Assembly (NCBI GenBank): GCA_002297045.1 | Contig: DBJE01000013.1 | Coordinates: 186,001-250,000 of the forward strand | DNA from: Caryophanales bacterium UBA784 | GTDB taxonomy: Bacteria > Bacillota_I > Bacilli_A > RFN20 > CAG-288 | Direction: 5' to 3' | Length of the DNA stretch: 64,000 nt | In this document: piece after piece, positions 17,001-26,996 of the stretch | How the letters are laid out: each line of letters opens with the position of its first letter | Numbering within the stretch: position 1 is the stretch's first letter | Notes under the pieces: generated by a model | What the model was told of the DNA's origin: nothing | Database searches by the model: none | Seen by the model: only the letters and a program-made list of their open reading frames with translations | Position numbers and translations under genes: made by a program

Positions 17001-18559
17001 TATCTCTCCTTTGGGTCTTGCGTCGGAGAAGTCAAAACCCTTTCTTCTATATCCGGATTGTTTTTTATTTTGCTCCTCTTTTTTTCAAGCTTTGCAACCT
17101 TTTTCTCCTGGTGCTTCTTTGCCCTCTTTTCTTGGAAACGAAGTTCTTTCTCGGCTTCCTTTTTTACTTCCGGATCACTTGTGCCTTCCTTAAGAAGCGC
17201 TTCCGACTCTTTTTCAACCTCGGCAAGATGACATTTTCCCTGCTCGAGGATGGCGGCAAAGTCCGCATCTTCGACTTTTTCCCTTTCGGGCGTTTTCTTT
17301 TCCCTGTCGGAATATCGTTTTTTCCTTTTTTCAAAGGACTGACCGACTTCTTCCTTGCTGAGCAAGGCAGGGTTATTCCTCTGTCCCTTCTTCTTGATTT
17401 CGCTTAGATAGGCTTTTGTCCCTTCGTCAAGCGAAGCAAAATCCATCCTGTCCCTGTCGTAGATTGTCCGTGTATCCCCGATCCTTGCAAATCTCTTCTT
17501 TGTTCCTTCTAAGGTCAAGGTGGTGATTAGTCCGATAAGGAAGGGAGTATAGAAGGTAACCCTTCGCCAGAGAATGTTGCTAGCCGAGACGATGCCTTTG
17601 AGGTTTTCTAGGCTGGCGGAAGAGAGAAAATAGGTGAAGGTATCCTGGAAGACGATCTCCGGCCCTCCCACATTGACTAAGGAGCCGATGATGTTAGTAT
17701 AGCTAGTTCCGACCAGAGTCTTGAAATACCTCTCCAAAGTGCAGACATTGTTTCCCGCGACTGCCCTTAGGGCAAAGAAAGGGATTGTGCCGAAAATCCA
17801 TTGCTTGATGAAGTTGTCCAGAAAAAGATGAAGCCTTAATCCCTTGTTTCCGAATAGTCTTTTCCTTTCTATCCGGTAGGAGGCAAACTTCCTTGTCCAT
17901 CTTCTTCTAAGTCCTTCTCCGTCCCGGACAAGCTTCATCTTGATTAGGGCATTTACTCCGCTGTTTAAGATAAAGCGGTGCAGAGGACGGAAAAAGCCTA
18001 GCGTCAATGCACCGAGAAGCCACCCAATCTGGATGGAAAGACCGAAAATGATGACATAAATTAGCTTCCTTCCTCCAAAAAGATCAAGAGGAACTTCTTT
18101 CCTCGTCTGATAGCCTAAGAGAAAGAAAAGCAGGGAATAGAGGAAGAGGGAAAACTGGAACATCAGGAAATTCCTGGTCAGGATTGAGGCCGACTTTTCC
18201 CTGTTTACTTCCTGCTTGGCGAAGGTCTGACTTTGGATAAGAGGGGCCGCCGATTTCCTATAGACGCCTAAGGTCTGTCCGGAAAGGACGTTGACAAAGG
18301 CATCTTTATATCGGTAGTCCTTTTTGTACCTTCTTGTCAGGGAGAGGATATTCGTTCCGTCAAGAAGAAGCGTCACGAAAAAGGCGAGGAAGGCATAAAG
18401 AAGAGGGAGAAAACGAGCCTTTCCTAGCCTTTTGAATGTGCTGGAAGGATCATCCTTGAGAACATAGTAGATGGCAAGAAGAGTCAAAGAAAGAAAGAGA
18501 ATGCCGTTGAGGATGACTTTGACGTATTTCTTTTTAAAGGACGAAAGAGAAGAAGGCAC
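17000..18559 (-). CDS. Lysylphosphatidylglycerol synthase-like (UPF0104/flippase-like) membrane protein
   Basis: The 519-residue product has about seven to eight hydrophobic helices within residues 12-355, with the family's SGQTLGVYRKSAAPLIQ-type region near residue 92 and NVGGPE in a later loop. These match the membrane domain found in LPG synthase/YbhN relatives. No GNAT aminoacyl-transfer domain follows. Instead the last 150 residues are a Lys/Glu-rich, probably coiled tail (DREKKTPEREKVEDADFAA and beyond), which is unusual. The start is GTG with AAAGGAAAA upstream. It sits between gltX and the GT4 gene, so a lipid flipping or glycolipid export role is plausible but unproven. Confidence 0.82.
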   Translation of the reverse strand: MPSSLSSFKKKYVKVILNGILFLSLTLLAIYYVLKDDPSSTFKRLGKARFLPLLYAFLAFFVTLLLDGTNILSLTRRYKKDYRYKDAFVNVLSGQTLGVYRKSAAPLIQSQTFAKQEVNREKSASILTRNFLMFQFSLFLYSLLFFLLGYQTRKEVPLDLFGGRKLIYVIIFGLSIQIGWLLGALTLGFFRPLHRFILNSGVNALIKMKLVRDGEGLRRRWTRKFASYRIERKRLFGNKGLRLHLFLDNFIKQWIFGTIPFFALRAVAGNNVCTLERYFKTLVGTSYTNIIGSLVNVGGPEIVFQDTFTYFLSSASLENLKGIVSASNILWRRVTFYTPFLIGLITTLTLEGTKKRFARIGDTRTIYDRDRMDFASLDEGTKAYLSEIKKKGQRNNPALLSKEEVGQSFEKRKKRYSDREKKTPEREKVEDADFAAILEQGKCHLAEVEKESEALLKEGTSDPEVKKEAEKELRFQEKRAKKHQEKKVAKLEKKRSKIKNNPDIEERVLTSPTQDPKER

Positions 18560-18568
18560 TTTTCCTTT

Positions 18569-20239
18569 TTACAGGAGAGCAAGAACGGAATCAATCCGTT
18601 TCCCGATCTCTTCCTTTCCTAGGATCTTCAGGACATCGAACAGCTTCGGAGACTGATTTGATGCACATAAGGCAATACGGACAATGGAGATGCAGTCGGC
18701 ATACCATCCGTTATAGGCTTTGGGATCTTTCTTGTAGAGCTTCCGGTCATTGATGAAATTGTGCCGCCTTCCTAAATCCTTCCTGGACTGGAACCAGCTA
18801 TTTTCATCCTGGTGTTCAAGATCGAGTGAGGAAACAAAGTCTTTTAGAACCTCTTTGATGACGTTCTTATCCCTGTCTTGGTTAAAAGGCAGAGGGGAAG
18901 CAAGTAATTTTTTGTACTCATCGTCATAGAAGAACCGAATCTTAGGATAAACGTCGGAGAATTTCTCGTAATCTTTCCGAGGCTTCTCCTGGTCACGCTC
19001 AATATTAATGATGGCCTCGAATTTCTCTCTGTTTTCTTCAATCTTATCGGCAAGGACTTTGTCGTTGTCCTTTGCCCACTCAAGGCAGTTGTCGGTGAAT
19101 GTCTTCTTATCGTAGTTAGCCAGAACTTCCTTAGAGATGTTTTCCAGCTTCGGCCTGTCAAAGAGGGCACCATCGAGGGAGAACTTGTCGAAGGACAGCA
19201 TGAACTCTTTATAATCCTTCTTCGGATTTTCCCTTAGCCATGCTTCGAAATTGGAATTGGCAATCGTCCTTAGGTACTTCAGTACACCATCCTTAGGATA
19301 GCCTTCCTTAAGGAAGAAACTGACTGCTGCTTCCGGATCCTTACGCTTTGAAAGCTTGCGCTTATTTCCGGTTTCCTTGTCGTTGACCATGATGACCGGC
19401 AGATGGGCGTACTTCGGTGCCTGCCATCCCCTAGCGGCAAATAGTTCCAAATGAATGGGAAGAGAGGAAATCCATTCTTCTCCCCGGGTGACAAGAGTCG
19501 TGTGCCTATAATGGTCATCGACTAAGTGGGCGAAATGATAGGTGGGAAGGCCATCGGATTTGTAAATGACAATATCCTGGTCGTTTTCCGTCAGTTCCCT
19601 ATCTCCCCGGATTTCATCGTGTGCCTTGATGTGGTTGAGGTGGTTTCCCTTCGACTTGAAGCGGATGACAAAAGGCTTTCCTTCCTTGATTAGGGCAATG
19701 TCCTCATCGACGGAAAGATGACGGCAGCGCGCATATTCCCCATAATAACCAGGGATGACTTTGTTGGCTTCCTGGACTTCCCGGAGCTGGTCAAGCTCTT
19801 CTTTCGTGCAGAAGCAAGGATAGGCCCGGCCCTTTTTGATTAAATCCTTGATGACGATTTTGTAGATGTCCGCCCGTTTGGACTGGACATAGGGGCCATA
19901 GTTCCCTTCTTCGTGGTCTCCGAAATAACCTTCGTCAGGTACAATACCGAAATTGGCTAACTGGTTGACTAGGTCAAGACCAGTCCCTTTGATTTCCCGT
20001 TTCTGGTCTGTATCCTCTAGACGCCTAAAGTACACGCCGTTTGTCTGCTTGGCGATTTTATAGGCAATCCTTGCCGTAAACAAAGAACCGGTATGGAGGA
20101 AGCCGGTCGGAGAAGGGGCAAAGCGGGTGACTTCGGCACCATCGGGAAGATTGCGGGGAGGAAACCTTTTATCAAGATCTTTGACTGTCTTTTTGACATC
20201 GGGGAAGATCAAGTCGGCTAATTCTTTATTTGTTGCCAT
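18569..20239 (-). CDS. gltX: Glutamyl-tRNA synthetase
   Basis: A class I aminoacyl-tRNA synthetase of 556 residues. The HIGH-type motif is seen in RFAPSPTGFLHTGSLFTAR (H49-S52) and the KMSKS-type motif in KLSKRKDP at about residues 296-303. A GluRS-specific insertion with CFCTKEELDQL lies at about residues 143-153. The C-terminal anticodon-binding domain is helical and long; the total exceeds the usual 470-500 residues because of a charged middle section (about residues 350-460). Whether it is discriminating or also makes Glu-tRNA-Gln cannot be told from the sequence. AAAGGAGTCC precedes the ATG. It follows the yitT-like gene by 18 bases; no T-box leader is present. Confidence 0.95.
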   Translation of the reverse strand: MATNKELADLIFPDVKKTVKDLDKRFPPRNLPDGAEVTRFAPSPTGFLHTGSLFTARIAYKIAKQTNGVYFRRLEDTDQKREIKGTGLDLVNQLANFGIVPDEGYFGDHEEGNYGPYVQSKRADIYKIVIKDLIKKGRAYPCFCTKEELDQLREVQEANKVIPGYYGEYARCRHLSVDEDIALIKEGKPFVIRFKSKGNHLNHIKAHDEIRGDRELTENDQDIVIYKSDGLPTYHFAHLVDDHYRHTTLVTRGEEWISSLPIHLELFAARGWQAPKYAHLPVIMVNDKETGNKRKLSKRKDPEAAVSFFLKEGYPKDGVLKYLRTIANSNFEAWLRENPKKDYKEFMLSFDKFSLDGALFDRPKLENISKEVLANYDKKTFTDNCLEWAKDNDKVLADKIEENREKFEAIINIERDQEKPRKDYEKFSDVYPKIRFFYDDEYKKLLASPLPFNQDRDKNVIKEVLKDFVSSLDLEHQDENSWFQSRKDLGRRHNFINDRKLYKKDPKAYNGWYADCISIVRIALCASNQSPKLFDVLKILGKEEIGKRIDSVLALL

Positions 20240-20257
20240 TTTTAGGACTCCTTTTTT

Positions 20258-21367
20258 TTATTCAAGCGGTTTGATGAAGAAACGGCCATAGACCTGGTTG
20301 AGGTCGCTGACGGTGAGGAAGGCGGTTGGATCAGCTTTGCGGACAAGGGCGATAGCCTTCTTTTCTTCCGGTTTTGATATGACCCTATAAATAACGAGCT
20401 TTTCCTGTCCGGAATAGGCACCTCTTCCTTGGACTACGGTAGCCGTGTGAGGGAAGGCACGGATTAGGATTTTCGGCCTGTTGGGATTGTTGGTGAATAT
20501 TGTCAGCTGTTGCTTGCGGTTTCTTACATTCCTTAGATCGATGGCCTTGGTTGCGACAAAATAATAGACAATGCTATATAGTGCCATCGTGATCACATCA
20601 TTGGAGTTACCTTTGTTCCATTCCGGCTTAGTTTTTTGTCCGATGACTGTAAACAAGGTATAGCAGATGATGATGATGCCATTGATGACAAAGGAAATCT
20701 TTCCGACCTGGGAATGCTTCTTTTCACTGAAATAGATGCTCAGAATATCCGTTCCTCCGGCGGAAGAGTTGATGACCATGGCTAGGCCGGAAGAAATTCC
20801 TGTCGTTATGCCTCCGAAGATGCAGCGAGCCAAAGTGTTGCTATAAAGATTGACGATGTTATATATCCAGGCGTCAGGAATGACATAATTAAACAAAGAG
20901 ACAAAGCCGACATTGAGAAGGGTGAATGCGGCAAAGCTTTTACTGATTTTGAAAAATGCAAGGACAAGAAGCGGAACGTTGATGACGAAATAAAGAATGG
21001 AAGTAATTGTCTTTTCGTTTGCTTTAATGTTCACAAAAATTTCCGAAAGACGGATGATTGCCTGGGAGATACCGGATGCACCGCCTGCGATTAAATGGGT
21101 CGGATCGATGAAATCGTTTTGTGTGATGCCGTTATACCATGTGGATATTCCGCTTTGACCGAAATCCAATTCCGGGTTGTGTTTTGGAAACCATCCTGCA
21201 ACACACTGAACCGTCGGGGCAATGAAGGCCCGAAAGCCATAAGCAAAGATGATGGCCGAAATGATAGTGACGAAGACTTTCCAGGTCCAGGAAAAACCTG
21301 TCTTCGTTTTCGGATGATCATAGAGGAAGTCAGTGTAGCGTTCTTTAAGCTTGTTGATTTTGACCAT
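20258..21367 (-). CDS. YitT family membrane protein (DUF161/DUF2179)
   Basis: The 369-residue product begins with a short basic tail, then about five to six hydrophobic helices through residue 265, including VFVTIISAIIFAYGFRAFIAPT near 30-51 and GLAMVINSSAGGTDILSIYFS near 195-215, the hallmark GGTD segment. It ends in a cytoplasmic domain of about 90 residues (QQLTIFTNNPNRPKILI, TVVQGRGAYSG-x-EK) that matches DUF2179. The biological function of this family is unsettled. It is the first gene of the minus-strand operon continuing into gltX. Confidence 0.9.
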   Translation of the reverse strand: MVKINKLKERYTDFLYDHPKTKTGFSWTWKVFVTIISAIIFAYGFRAFIAPTVQCVAGWFPKHNPELDFGQSGISTWYNGITQNDFIDPTHLIAGGASGISQAIIRLSEIFVNIKANEKTITSILYFVINVPLLVLAFFKISKSFAAFTLLNVGFVSLFNYVIPDAWIYNIVNLYSNTLARCIFGGITTGISSGLAMVINSSAGGTDILSIYFSEKKHSQVGKISFVINGIIIICYTLFTVIGQKTKPEWNKGNSNDVITMALYSIVYYFVATKAIDLRNVRNRKQQLTIFTNNPNRPKILIRAFPHTATVVQGRGAYSGQEKLVIYRVISKPEEKKAIALVRKADPTAFLTVSDLNQVYGRFFIKPLE

Positions 21368-21543
21368 ACAAATATGATTATTCTTTCTTTATCTTCTTAT
21401 TATCCTTAATATTCTAGTGTGTTTTTTCTCTTTTGCAACGAGAGAATAAAGAAGGAATGAAAATCCGTGTTTTTTATCTTGGCGGATGGAATAAATCAGA
21501 TTTAAGCTATTTTTATCAGACGTTTTCCTACTTTCAATATCCC

Positions 21544-21572
21544 TTGAAATGCATCTTTGGATTTTCTAGAAT
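21544..21572 (+). promoter_or_regulatory. Sigma-A promoter of galK
   Basis: TTGAAA at 21544-21549, a 17-base spacer and TAGAAT at 21567-21572, 21 bases before the galK ATG. Confidence 0.75.
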
Positions 21573-21593
21573 AAATTTAACTTAAAAAGTCTT

Positions 21594-22760
21594 ATGGCTA
21601 TTTCGATTAGGGAGAACACGTTTTCTACTCTGTTTGGCTCTGACGGAGACATCCGCGGATATTTTGCGCCTGGCCGAGTCAATCTTATCGGTGAACATAT
21701 CGACTACAATGGCGGTCATGTTCTTCCCTGTGCTCTTATGGCAGGGACTTATTGCCTTGCACGAAGGCGGAAAGACAGAACTTGCCGGCTTTTCAGCATA
21801 AACTGCAAAAAGGCAGGAGTAGGGGTGCTTAGTCTTGATGACCTTTCCTTCCGCCGGAGAAACGGATGGATGAATTATCCTCTTGGTATTAGGTGGACTC
21901 TCTCCCGGTTTGGTAAAAAGATTCCCTATGGTTTTGATATCCTTATCTCTGGCAATATCCCTGGCTCAGGTCTATCTTCCTCGGCGAGCAGGGAAGTGGT
22001 TATTGCCACGATGCTTAACGACAGGCTTGGATTTGGACTGACACCGGTCAGGATTGCCAAGCTGGCACAATATTCAGAGAATAACTTCAATCGGACAAAC
22101 TGCGGAATCATGGATCAGTTTTCTTCTGCCATGGGAAAGAAAGACAATGCCATCTTCCTAGACTGTAAGACGTTGGAATATAAATATGTTCCTGTTGTTC
22201 TCACGGAGTATTCTTTTGTCATTGCGGATAGCAATAGACCTCATTCTCTTTCCCATTCTCATTACAATGAGCGGAGAAAGGAATGCGAGGAAGCCCTTAG
22301 ACAGATTCAGAAGGGGGTTAAGGTGACTAGCCTATGCCAGCTTTCCATTGAGCAGTTTGAGCAGTACCGCTCTTTTATCCAGAATCCTATCCTGCAAAAG
22401 CGGGCAAAGCATGCCGTTTATGAAGAACAGCGGGTAAAAGACGCCTTAGCCGCCTTGGAAAAGAAGGATTTACACTCTTTCGGAAGTCTGAGGAATGAGT
22501 CGGGGGATTCCCTGCGTTACGACTATGATGCAACGTGCTTTGAAATCGATGTCCTTGTCGATGAGGCGCGGAAGGTGGAAGGCGTACTTGGATCCCGGGA
22601 AACCGGCGGAGGATGGGGAGGAAACACCATCAGCCTTGTGAAAAACGAATTCATCCCTGACTTCCTTGCCAAGGTTTCGGAAAACTATCATCTTCGGACC
22701 GGGCTGAAGGCGAAAAGGACGGTCAGGAAAATCGGCAGCGGGGCCGGGAGACTCTTCTGA
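21594..22760 (+). CDS. galK: Galactokinase (GHMP kinase)
   Basis: This enzyme phosphorylates galactose to galactose-1-phosphate in the Leloir pathway. The 388 residues hold the galactokinase signature GRVNLIGEHIDYNGGHVLPC at about residues 28-47, the ATP-binding GSGLSSSASREV at about 123-134 and the GHMP motif 3 GGGWGGNTISLV near 341-352. In galactokinases the last motif usually reads GxGFGGC; here Trp and Asn replace Phe and Cys, so specificity for galactose over a related sugar is likely but not certain. A sigma-A promoter is close, but no Shine-Dalgarno is visible before the ATG. No galT or galE is nearby. Confidence 0.88.
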   Translation: MAISIRENTFSTLFGSDGDIRGYFAPGRVNLIGEHIDYNGGHVLPCALMAGTYCLARRRKDRTCRLFSINCKKAGVGVLSLDDLSFRRRNGWMNYPLGIRWTLSRFGKKIPYGFDILISGNIPGSGLSSSASREVVIATMLNDRLGFGLTPVRIAKLAQYSENNFNRTNCGIMDQFSSAMGKKDNAIFLDCKTLEYKYVPVVLTEYSFVIADSNRPHSLSHSHYNERRKECEEALRQIQKGVKVTSLCQLSIEQFEQYRSFIQNPILQKRAKHAVYEEQRVKDALAALEKKDLHSFGSLRNESGDSLRYDYDATCFEIDVLVDEARKVEGVLGSRETGGGWGGNTISLVKNEFIPDFLAKVSENYHLRTGLKAKRTVRKIGSGAGRLF

Positions 22761-22840
22761 ACCCGCCTCTTTCCTTATCCTTTTCTTTTGGCGAATCTTT
22801 CTCTTTTGGCTTTTGCTTTAACCTACTTTATTTATAGCTA

Positions 22841-22849
22841 TGATATAAT
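22841..22849 (+). promoter_or_regulatory. Extended -10 promoter of ftsK
   Basis: TGATATAAT is a perfect TG-n-TATAAT extended -10 box, 33 bases before the ftsK ATG. No strong -35 box. Confidence 0.65.
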
Positions 22850-22882
22850 TTTATTCAAACAGGACCGGAAAACTTAGCGAAC

Positions 22883-25864
22883 ATGAACAAGGAAAAACAG
22901 ACTGCCGATGCCCAGATGACTAGTCAATCCGAAACAGGGAAATGGGTGAATGGCACTATTGGTGTCTTCCTCCTAACGAGGAGGATTACCGGAGCAACTA
23001 ATAGGACGGTCATCGGACGGTTTCTGACCTATTCCTTCGCCTATCTTTTCGGTCTTTTCTATCCTTTGGCTAGGATTGTCATCGGTTTTTACGGGCTTTA
23101 TAGGATTTACGCGAAGAAGCCTCTTCCGCTGAAAAAATATGCCTTAGGCTACCTAGGCACGGCCCTTCTTTTCCTTTCCATTCTTGCCTTTGGCTCGATT
23201 TCCTTCTTTGCCGAAAGCGGGAATCTCTCCCTTGCCAGCCTTAATCCATCCTATAACGACCTCAGGCTCTCTTTTGCAAGAGAACCTTTCTATGTCGATA
23301 ATTTCAGCTCGTTAAGTAGCTTAGGGGGAGGATATATCGGCCTCTTCCTAGTCACGGTCTTTGGTGCCATCTGGAAAGTGCCTGGAGATATTGTGTTTTT
23401 CCTTCTGCTTCTCTTTCTTGCCCTCTTCCTTATCCTCTTCCGCCCGGTAAGTACAGAATGGGAGTACAGGAAAAGGAAGAAGGCGAACCGTGTCAGTTAT
23501 TCTTCCCCCTACAAAAAGGAAAAAGTAAAAAAATCCTTCCTTCATCGTTCCAATGAGCAAAGCAAAGAGCAGGAGGAAAACGGCAGAGAGGACAAGCCTC
23601 TTCCCCGTTTTGATAGGCAACAGGACTCTTCTAAGGACTATGTAACGGAAAATGAGACGCCGGATCTCTCTTCCGGGACTAAGGAAGAAAGGAATCCGAT
23701 TCCCCAAGCGAGGAAGAAGTCTTTCTCTCCTACTGAGAGGGATGATGCCAGGGAAAGAAGGAAGCGGGCCGAGAGCTTCCGGCAGTCTTTTAGCCAGAAT
23801 AAACAGGACCTTGAATCTGTGAAGGCAAAAGAAGCACCTCTTCCCTCCCCGAGGCAGAAAAAAGAGGCGCCAAATCCTAGTGCCGATTTTTCTCCTTCTT
23901 TAGCCTCTGCCGGACAGAAAGAGGAAAAGCCTAGGCGCGAGAATCCCTTCCGTCCCTTTGCCTCCCCTAACCTGGGCAAGAGGGAAAAAACAAGGGACAG
24001 GAAGAAAGAAACGGAGGAATCCGTGTCTCCTTCCCCTTCAATGGAAATGGCGGAAAAAGAAGAAACGGCTTCCTCTTTCTCTCCTTCTTCGGCTGCCCAA
24101 GGAAGAAGCAATCCGTTGGAAGGACCATATCAGGCAAGAAAACAGGCCTATAAGGAAACTCCTAGCCAGGAAGTCATGATTAATGCGGATGATCTTCCTT
24201 CTCAGGATGCTCCTGAGTTGACAAGGAATGTCTCTCCTTCGAATCCGAATCCGGAAAAGGAAAGGACGGAGGAGGAAAAGGAAGACATCGTCGTCAAACA
24301 GTACTTCGAAAAAAAACATCGCCGGGAGAGCGAAAAGCTCAGGCAGAAGAAGCAAAAGGAAAGGAGGAAAAAGGCTCAGTTCCAGGAGTACGCCAAAGAG
24401 ACTCTTGCCTATAATTACCCCTTCCCGACGGATGATCTGCTCGATGAGCATGATGACTCTGCCAAGATTCAGATTAACCAGGAGGCTGCCCAAAAGAAGG
24501 CGGTCATTATTAATAATGCCCTGAAGGACTTCGGCATCCGTGCCCGGGCGACAAGTTTTACAATCGGCGCATCCGTCACCCGCTTCAATGTCCTGACCGA
24601 CTCCGGCGAGAAAGCCGATAAGATTGCCTCCCTTACCGATGACCTCCAGCGCTACCTTAACGGAGATAAGTCCGTCCGTGTCGAGACAGTCGTCGAAGGG
24701 CGGTCGACTTCCGGTATCGAAGTCGGAAACCAGGCCCCTAGGGCCGTTTCGTTCAAGGATGTCTTCCAGAAAGTGGAAACGAACACCACCGAAAACCTTT
24801 TGCTTCCTATCGGCAAGGATATCTCAGGCGAAATCGTCACCTATCCCCTGAATAAAATGCCCCATCTTCTTGTTGCCGGATCCACAGGTTCGGGAAAGTC
24901 TGTCCTTATCCATTCGATGATTGTCACTTTACTCAGGCGGAACTATCCGAATCAAAGGAAGCTTAGGCTCATTGATCCAAAGCAGGTTGAATTCAGTCTG
25001 TACAAGGACTGCCCTCACCTTCTCTGCCCGGTCATCTCTAATCCTAGCCAGGCTATCCGCGCCCTTTCTAAGCTCTGCGTCGAAAGGGACCGCCGTTTCT
25101 CCCTCCTTTCTACCTGCCATTGCATGAACTTAGGCGAATATAATGCTCTCCGCGTCTCTGAACCCTCCAAAGCCCTTGAGGAGAGGCCTTCCATTGTCTG
25201 TATCATTGATGAATTTGCCGATCTGAGGCAGACCGGCGGGAAAGAACTTCCCGAATATGTCTGCCGTATTGCCCAGAAGGCACGTGCGGCCGGTATTTAC
25301 CTTATCATTGCCACTCAACGGCCTGACCGGGATGTTGTCCCTTCCCTGATCAAATCGAATATTGCCTGCCGTATCGGCCTTAGGTGTGCAAGCCGTGTCA
25401 ATTCCCAGGTCATCCTCGACGAGAACGGGGCAGAGACCCTTCTTGGCAAAGGCGATCTTCTCTTCAAGTGTCCGGGAAAGAAGTCTATGGTCCGCTGTCA
25501 GTCTGCCTATCTCTCCAACGAGGAAATCACCCGCGTGCTTGACTATCTGAAAAAGAAGGCAGGGAAGCCCCACTACAATCCGGAATTCCTTGACCTGGAG
25601 CCTGCCGAAAAGGAGAATTCCCTCGGCACTGACGGACAGGTAAATGATCCGGATGAATTCAGGTATAATTCCGTCAAGGACTTTGTCTGCCGGACAGGCA
25701 GGTGCAGCAAGGCCTTACTTAGGCGCACTTTCTCCCTGACTACCCAGAAGGCGACTGATAGGATTTCCCGTCTTCTTATCGAACGGATTGTCGAAAGGGG
25801 CCCAGGAGGCACCTATACACTAGGTCTCTCTGCCGAAGAATATCTACAGGAGCATGATAACTAA
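22883..25864 (+). CDS. ftsK: DNA translocase FtsK/SpoIIIE
   Basis: FtsK pumps chromosome DNA through the division septum. The 993 residues show an N-terminal membrane domain with three or four helices (about residues 48-75, 85-110 and 148-186). A long, highly charged linker of about 350 residues rich in Glu, Arg, Pro and Ser follows, then the motor domain with Walker A GSTGSGKS at 666-673 and Walker B IIDE (D776, E777). A C-terminal winged-helix gamma domain (about residues 920-985) begins near EFRYNSVKDFVCRTGRCSKA; in Bacillus this domain reads the orienting DNA repeats. The linker is long and would tolerate indels. Two genes in the ymfF/ymfH position follow. Confidence 0.95.
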   Translation: MNKEKQTADAQMTSQSETGKWVNGTIGVFLLTRRITGATNRTVIGRFLTYSFAYLFGLFYPLARIVIGFYGLYRIYAKKPLPLKKYALGYLGTALLFLSILAFGSISFFAESGNLSLASLNPSYNDLRLSFAREPFYVDNFSSLSSLGGGYIGLFLVTVFGAIWKVPGDIVFFLLLLFLALFLILFRPVSTEWEYRKRKKANRVSYSSPYKKEKVKKSFLHRSNEQSKEQEENGREDKPLPRFDRQQDSSKDYVTENETPDLSSGTKEERNPIPQARKKSFSPTERDDARERRKRAESFRQSFSQNKQDLESVKAKEAPLPSPRQKKEAPNPSADFSPSLASAGQKEEKPRRENPFRPFASPNLGKREKTRDRKKETEESVSPSPSMEMAEKEETASSFSPSSAAQGRSNPLEGPYQARKQAYKETPSQEVMINADDLPSQDAPELTRNVSPSNPNPEKERTEEEKEDIVVKQYFEKKHRRESEKLRQKKQKERRKKAQFQEYAKETLAYNYPFPTDDLLDEHDDSAKIQINQEAAQKKAVIINNALKDFGIRARATSFTIGASVTRFNVLTDSGEKADKIASLTDDLQRYLNGDKSVRVETVVEGRSTSGIEVGNQAPRAVSFKDVFQKVETNTTENLLLPIGKDISGEIVTYPLNKMPHLLVAGSTGSGKSVLIHSMIVTLLRRNYPNQRKLRLIDPKQVEFSLYKDCPHLLCPVISNPSQAIRALSKLCVERDRRFSLLSTCHCMNLGEYNALRVSEPSKALEERPSIVCIIDEFADLRQTGGKELPEYVCRIAQKARAAGIYLIIATQRPDRDVVPSLIKSNIACRIGLRCASRVNSQVILDENGAETLLGKGDLLFKCPGKKSMVRCQSAYLSNEEITRVLDYLKKKAGKPHYNPEFLDLEPAEKENSLGTDGQVNDPDEFRYNSVKDFVCRTGRCSKALLRRTFSLTTQKATDRISRLLIERIVERGPGGTYTLGLSAEEYLQEHDN

Positions 25865-25866
25865 CC

Positions 25867-26994
25867 ATGGAAAAGAAAGCTTACTTCTACACGGATCAAT
25901 TCCAGGAGCGGCTTATCCTTCGCCGCATATTCCTCAAAAAGGAAGAAAGCGATAAGGAAGCCCTTCTTGTCCTTGCCGACATCAGGAACAGAAAAAGGAA
26001 GGAAGCAGAGAAGAAACAGGCCATTCCTTTCGGAACCCTGTCTTTTTCTGTCGAGAACGCCTTTGACGGCTATTTCTTCTCTGTCCTTTACACTCAGAGG
26101 AATGTGACTGTCCTTTTCTCCAATCCTTTTAAGTCCGGAAGGAAAATCCTTCTTGGCAGGATAAAAAAAGAGAGGAAAGTCAGTAAAAAAAGGCTTGCTC
26201 TCTCTAAGGAGCATCTTCTTTCCCTTTATGGAAATAAAGCCTCTGATCCTCTTTTCACGCTTTCCTTTCTTCTTCCTTTACCGGGGACAAAGGCTCTTCC
26301 TACCTTAAACCTAAGGGGGGAAGTCACCCTTCGTCAGGTCAGGGAAAGGCATAGACTTGTGTCCGCTTCTCTAACCGGTGAGGATATCTATCTTGGAGAG
26401 AAAAGGAAGAAAGATCCTCTTTCTTTTCTTCCTGCCTTTTCCTCTGCCGCAAAGCCAACTTCCTTTTCTTTTCCTTCGGACAGGGAATTAAGGATTCCCT
26501 CAGGCAGAAAGGATCTTCTTGCCTTAGTGATGGAAACAAAGCCGGTGGAGAGCGAAATAAGGCGCAAACAAAGGGAAGCTTGTGCTTCCAGGTACACTTC
26601 TTCCCTGGAAAAGAAGCTTTCGTCCCTTTTCGGGACAAGAATAGAAAGGGACAGGAAGCTTCTTACCCCTTTTGCCTCTCTGCTCCTTTTCTCCTGTCCG
26701 GCAAAGAAGAGGACGAGGTTCAGAGAGAAAATCCTTGCTGCCGTTTCAGACGGGAAGGCGATGGATTCTTCCCTCTTCCTTCCTGCCTATAGCTCGCTGG
26801 AGACCCGACAGGTCCTTTTCAACGAAGAATCCCTCTTCCTTCTTTCCCGCATTGCCGAAAATGCCCTCTATGGAATAAAGGACAGCCTGGAAGATTATCT
26901 TTCCCCGCTGAAGAGGGAAAAAGAAGATGTCCTTCCTCTCTTAAGTGGGAGGAAGCCTATCCGGGTCTACTCTCTGCTATCTAAGGAGGACTAA
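25867..26994 (+). CDS. Unknown protein in the ymfF position, possibly a degenerate M16-like protein
   Basis: The 375-residue product is basic, rich in Lys, Arg, Ser, Leu and Phe, with no transmembrane helix. It has no recognisable zinc motif. Its place between ftsK and a YmfH-like gene is exactly that of YmfF in Bacillus. Its C-terminus (ALYGIKDSLEDYLSPLKREK, then a region ending RVYSLLSKED) resembles the M16 half-domain end, but that resemblance is weak. The start is two bases after the ftsK stop and the next gene follows after two bases. A structural search would be needed to settle the family. Confidence 0.7.
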   Translation: MEKKAYFYTDQFQERLILRRIFLKKEESDKEALLVLADIRNRKRKEAEKKQAIPFGTLSFSVENAFDGYFFSVLYTQRNVTVLFSNPFKSGRKILLGRIKKERKVSKKRLALSKEHLLSLYGNKASDPLFTLSFLLPLPGTKALPTLNLRGEVTLRQVRERHRLVSASLTGEDIYLGEKRKKDPLSFLPAFSSAAKPTSFSFPSDRELRIPSGRKDLLALVMETKPVESEIRRKQREACASRYTSSLEKKLSSLFGTRIERDRKLLTPFASLLLFSCPAKKRTRFREKILAAVSDGKAMDSSLFLPAYSSLETRQVLFNEESLFLLSRIAENALYGIKDSLEDYLSPLKREKEDVLPLLSGRKPIRVYSLLSKED

Positions 26995-26996
26995 GG

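Noticed and set aside
20240..20257. T-box leader for gltX
   Set aside because: Only 18 bases separate gltX from the upstream gene, too few for a T-box.
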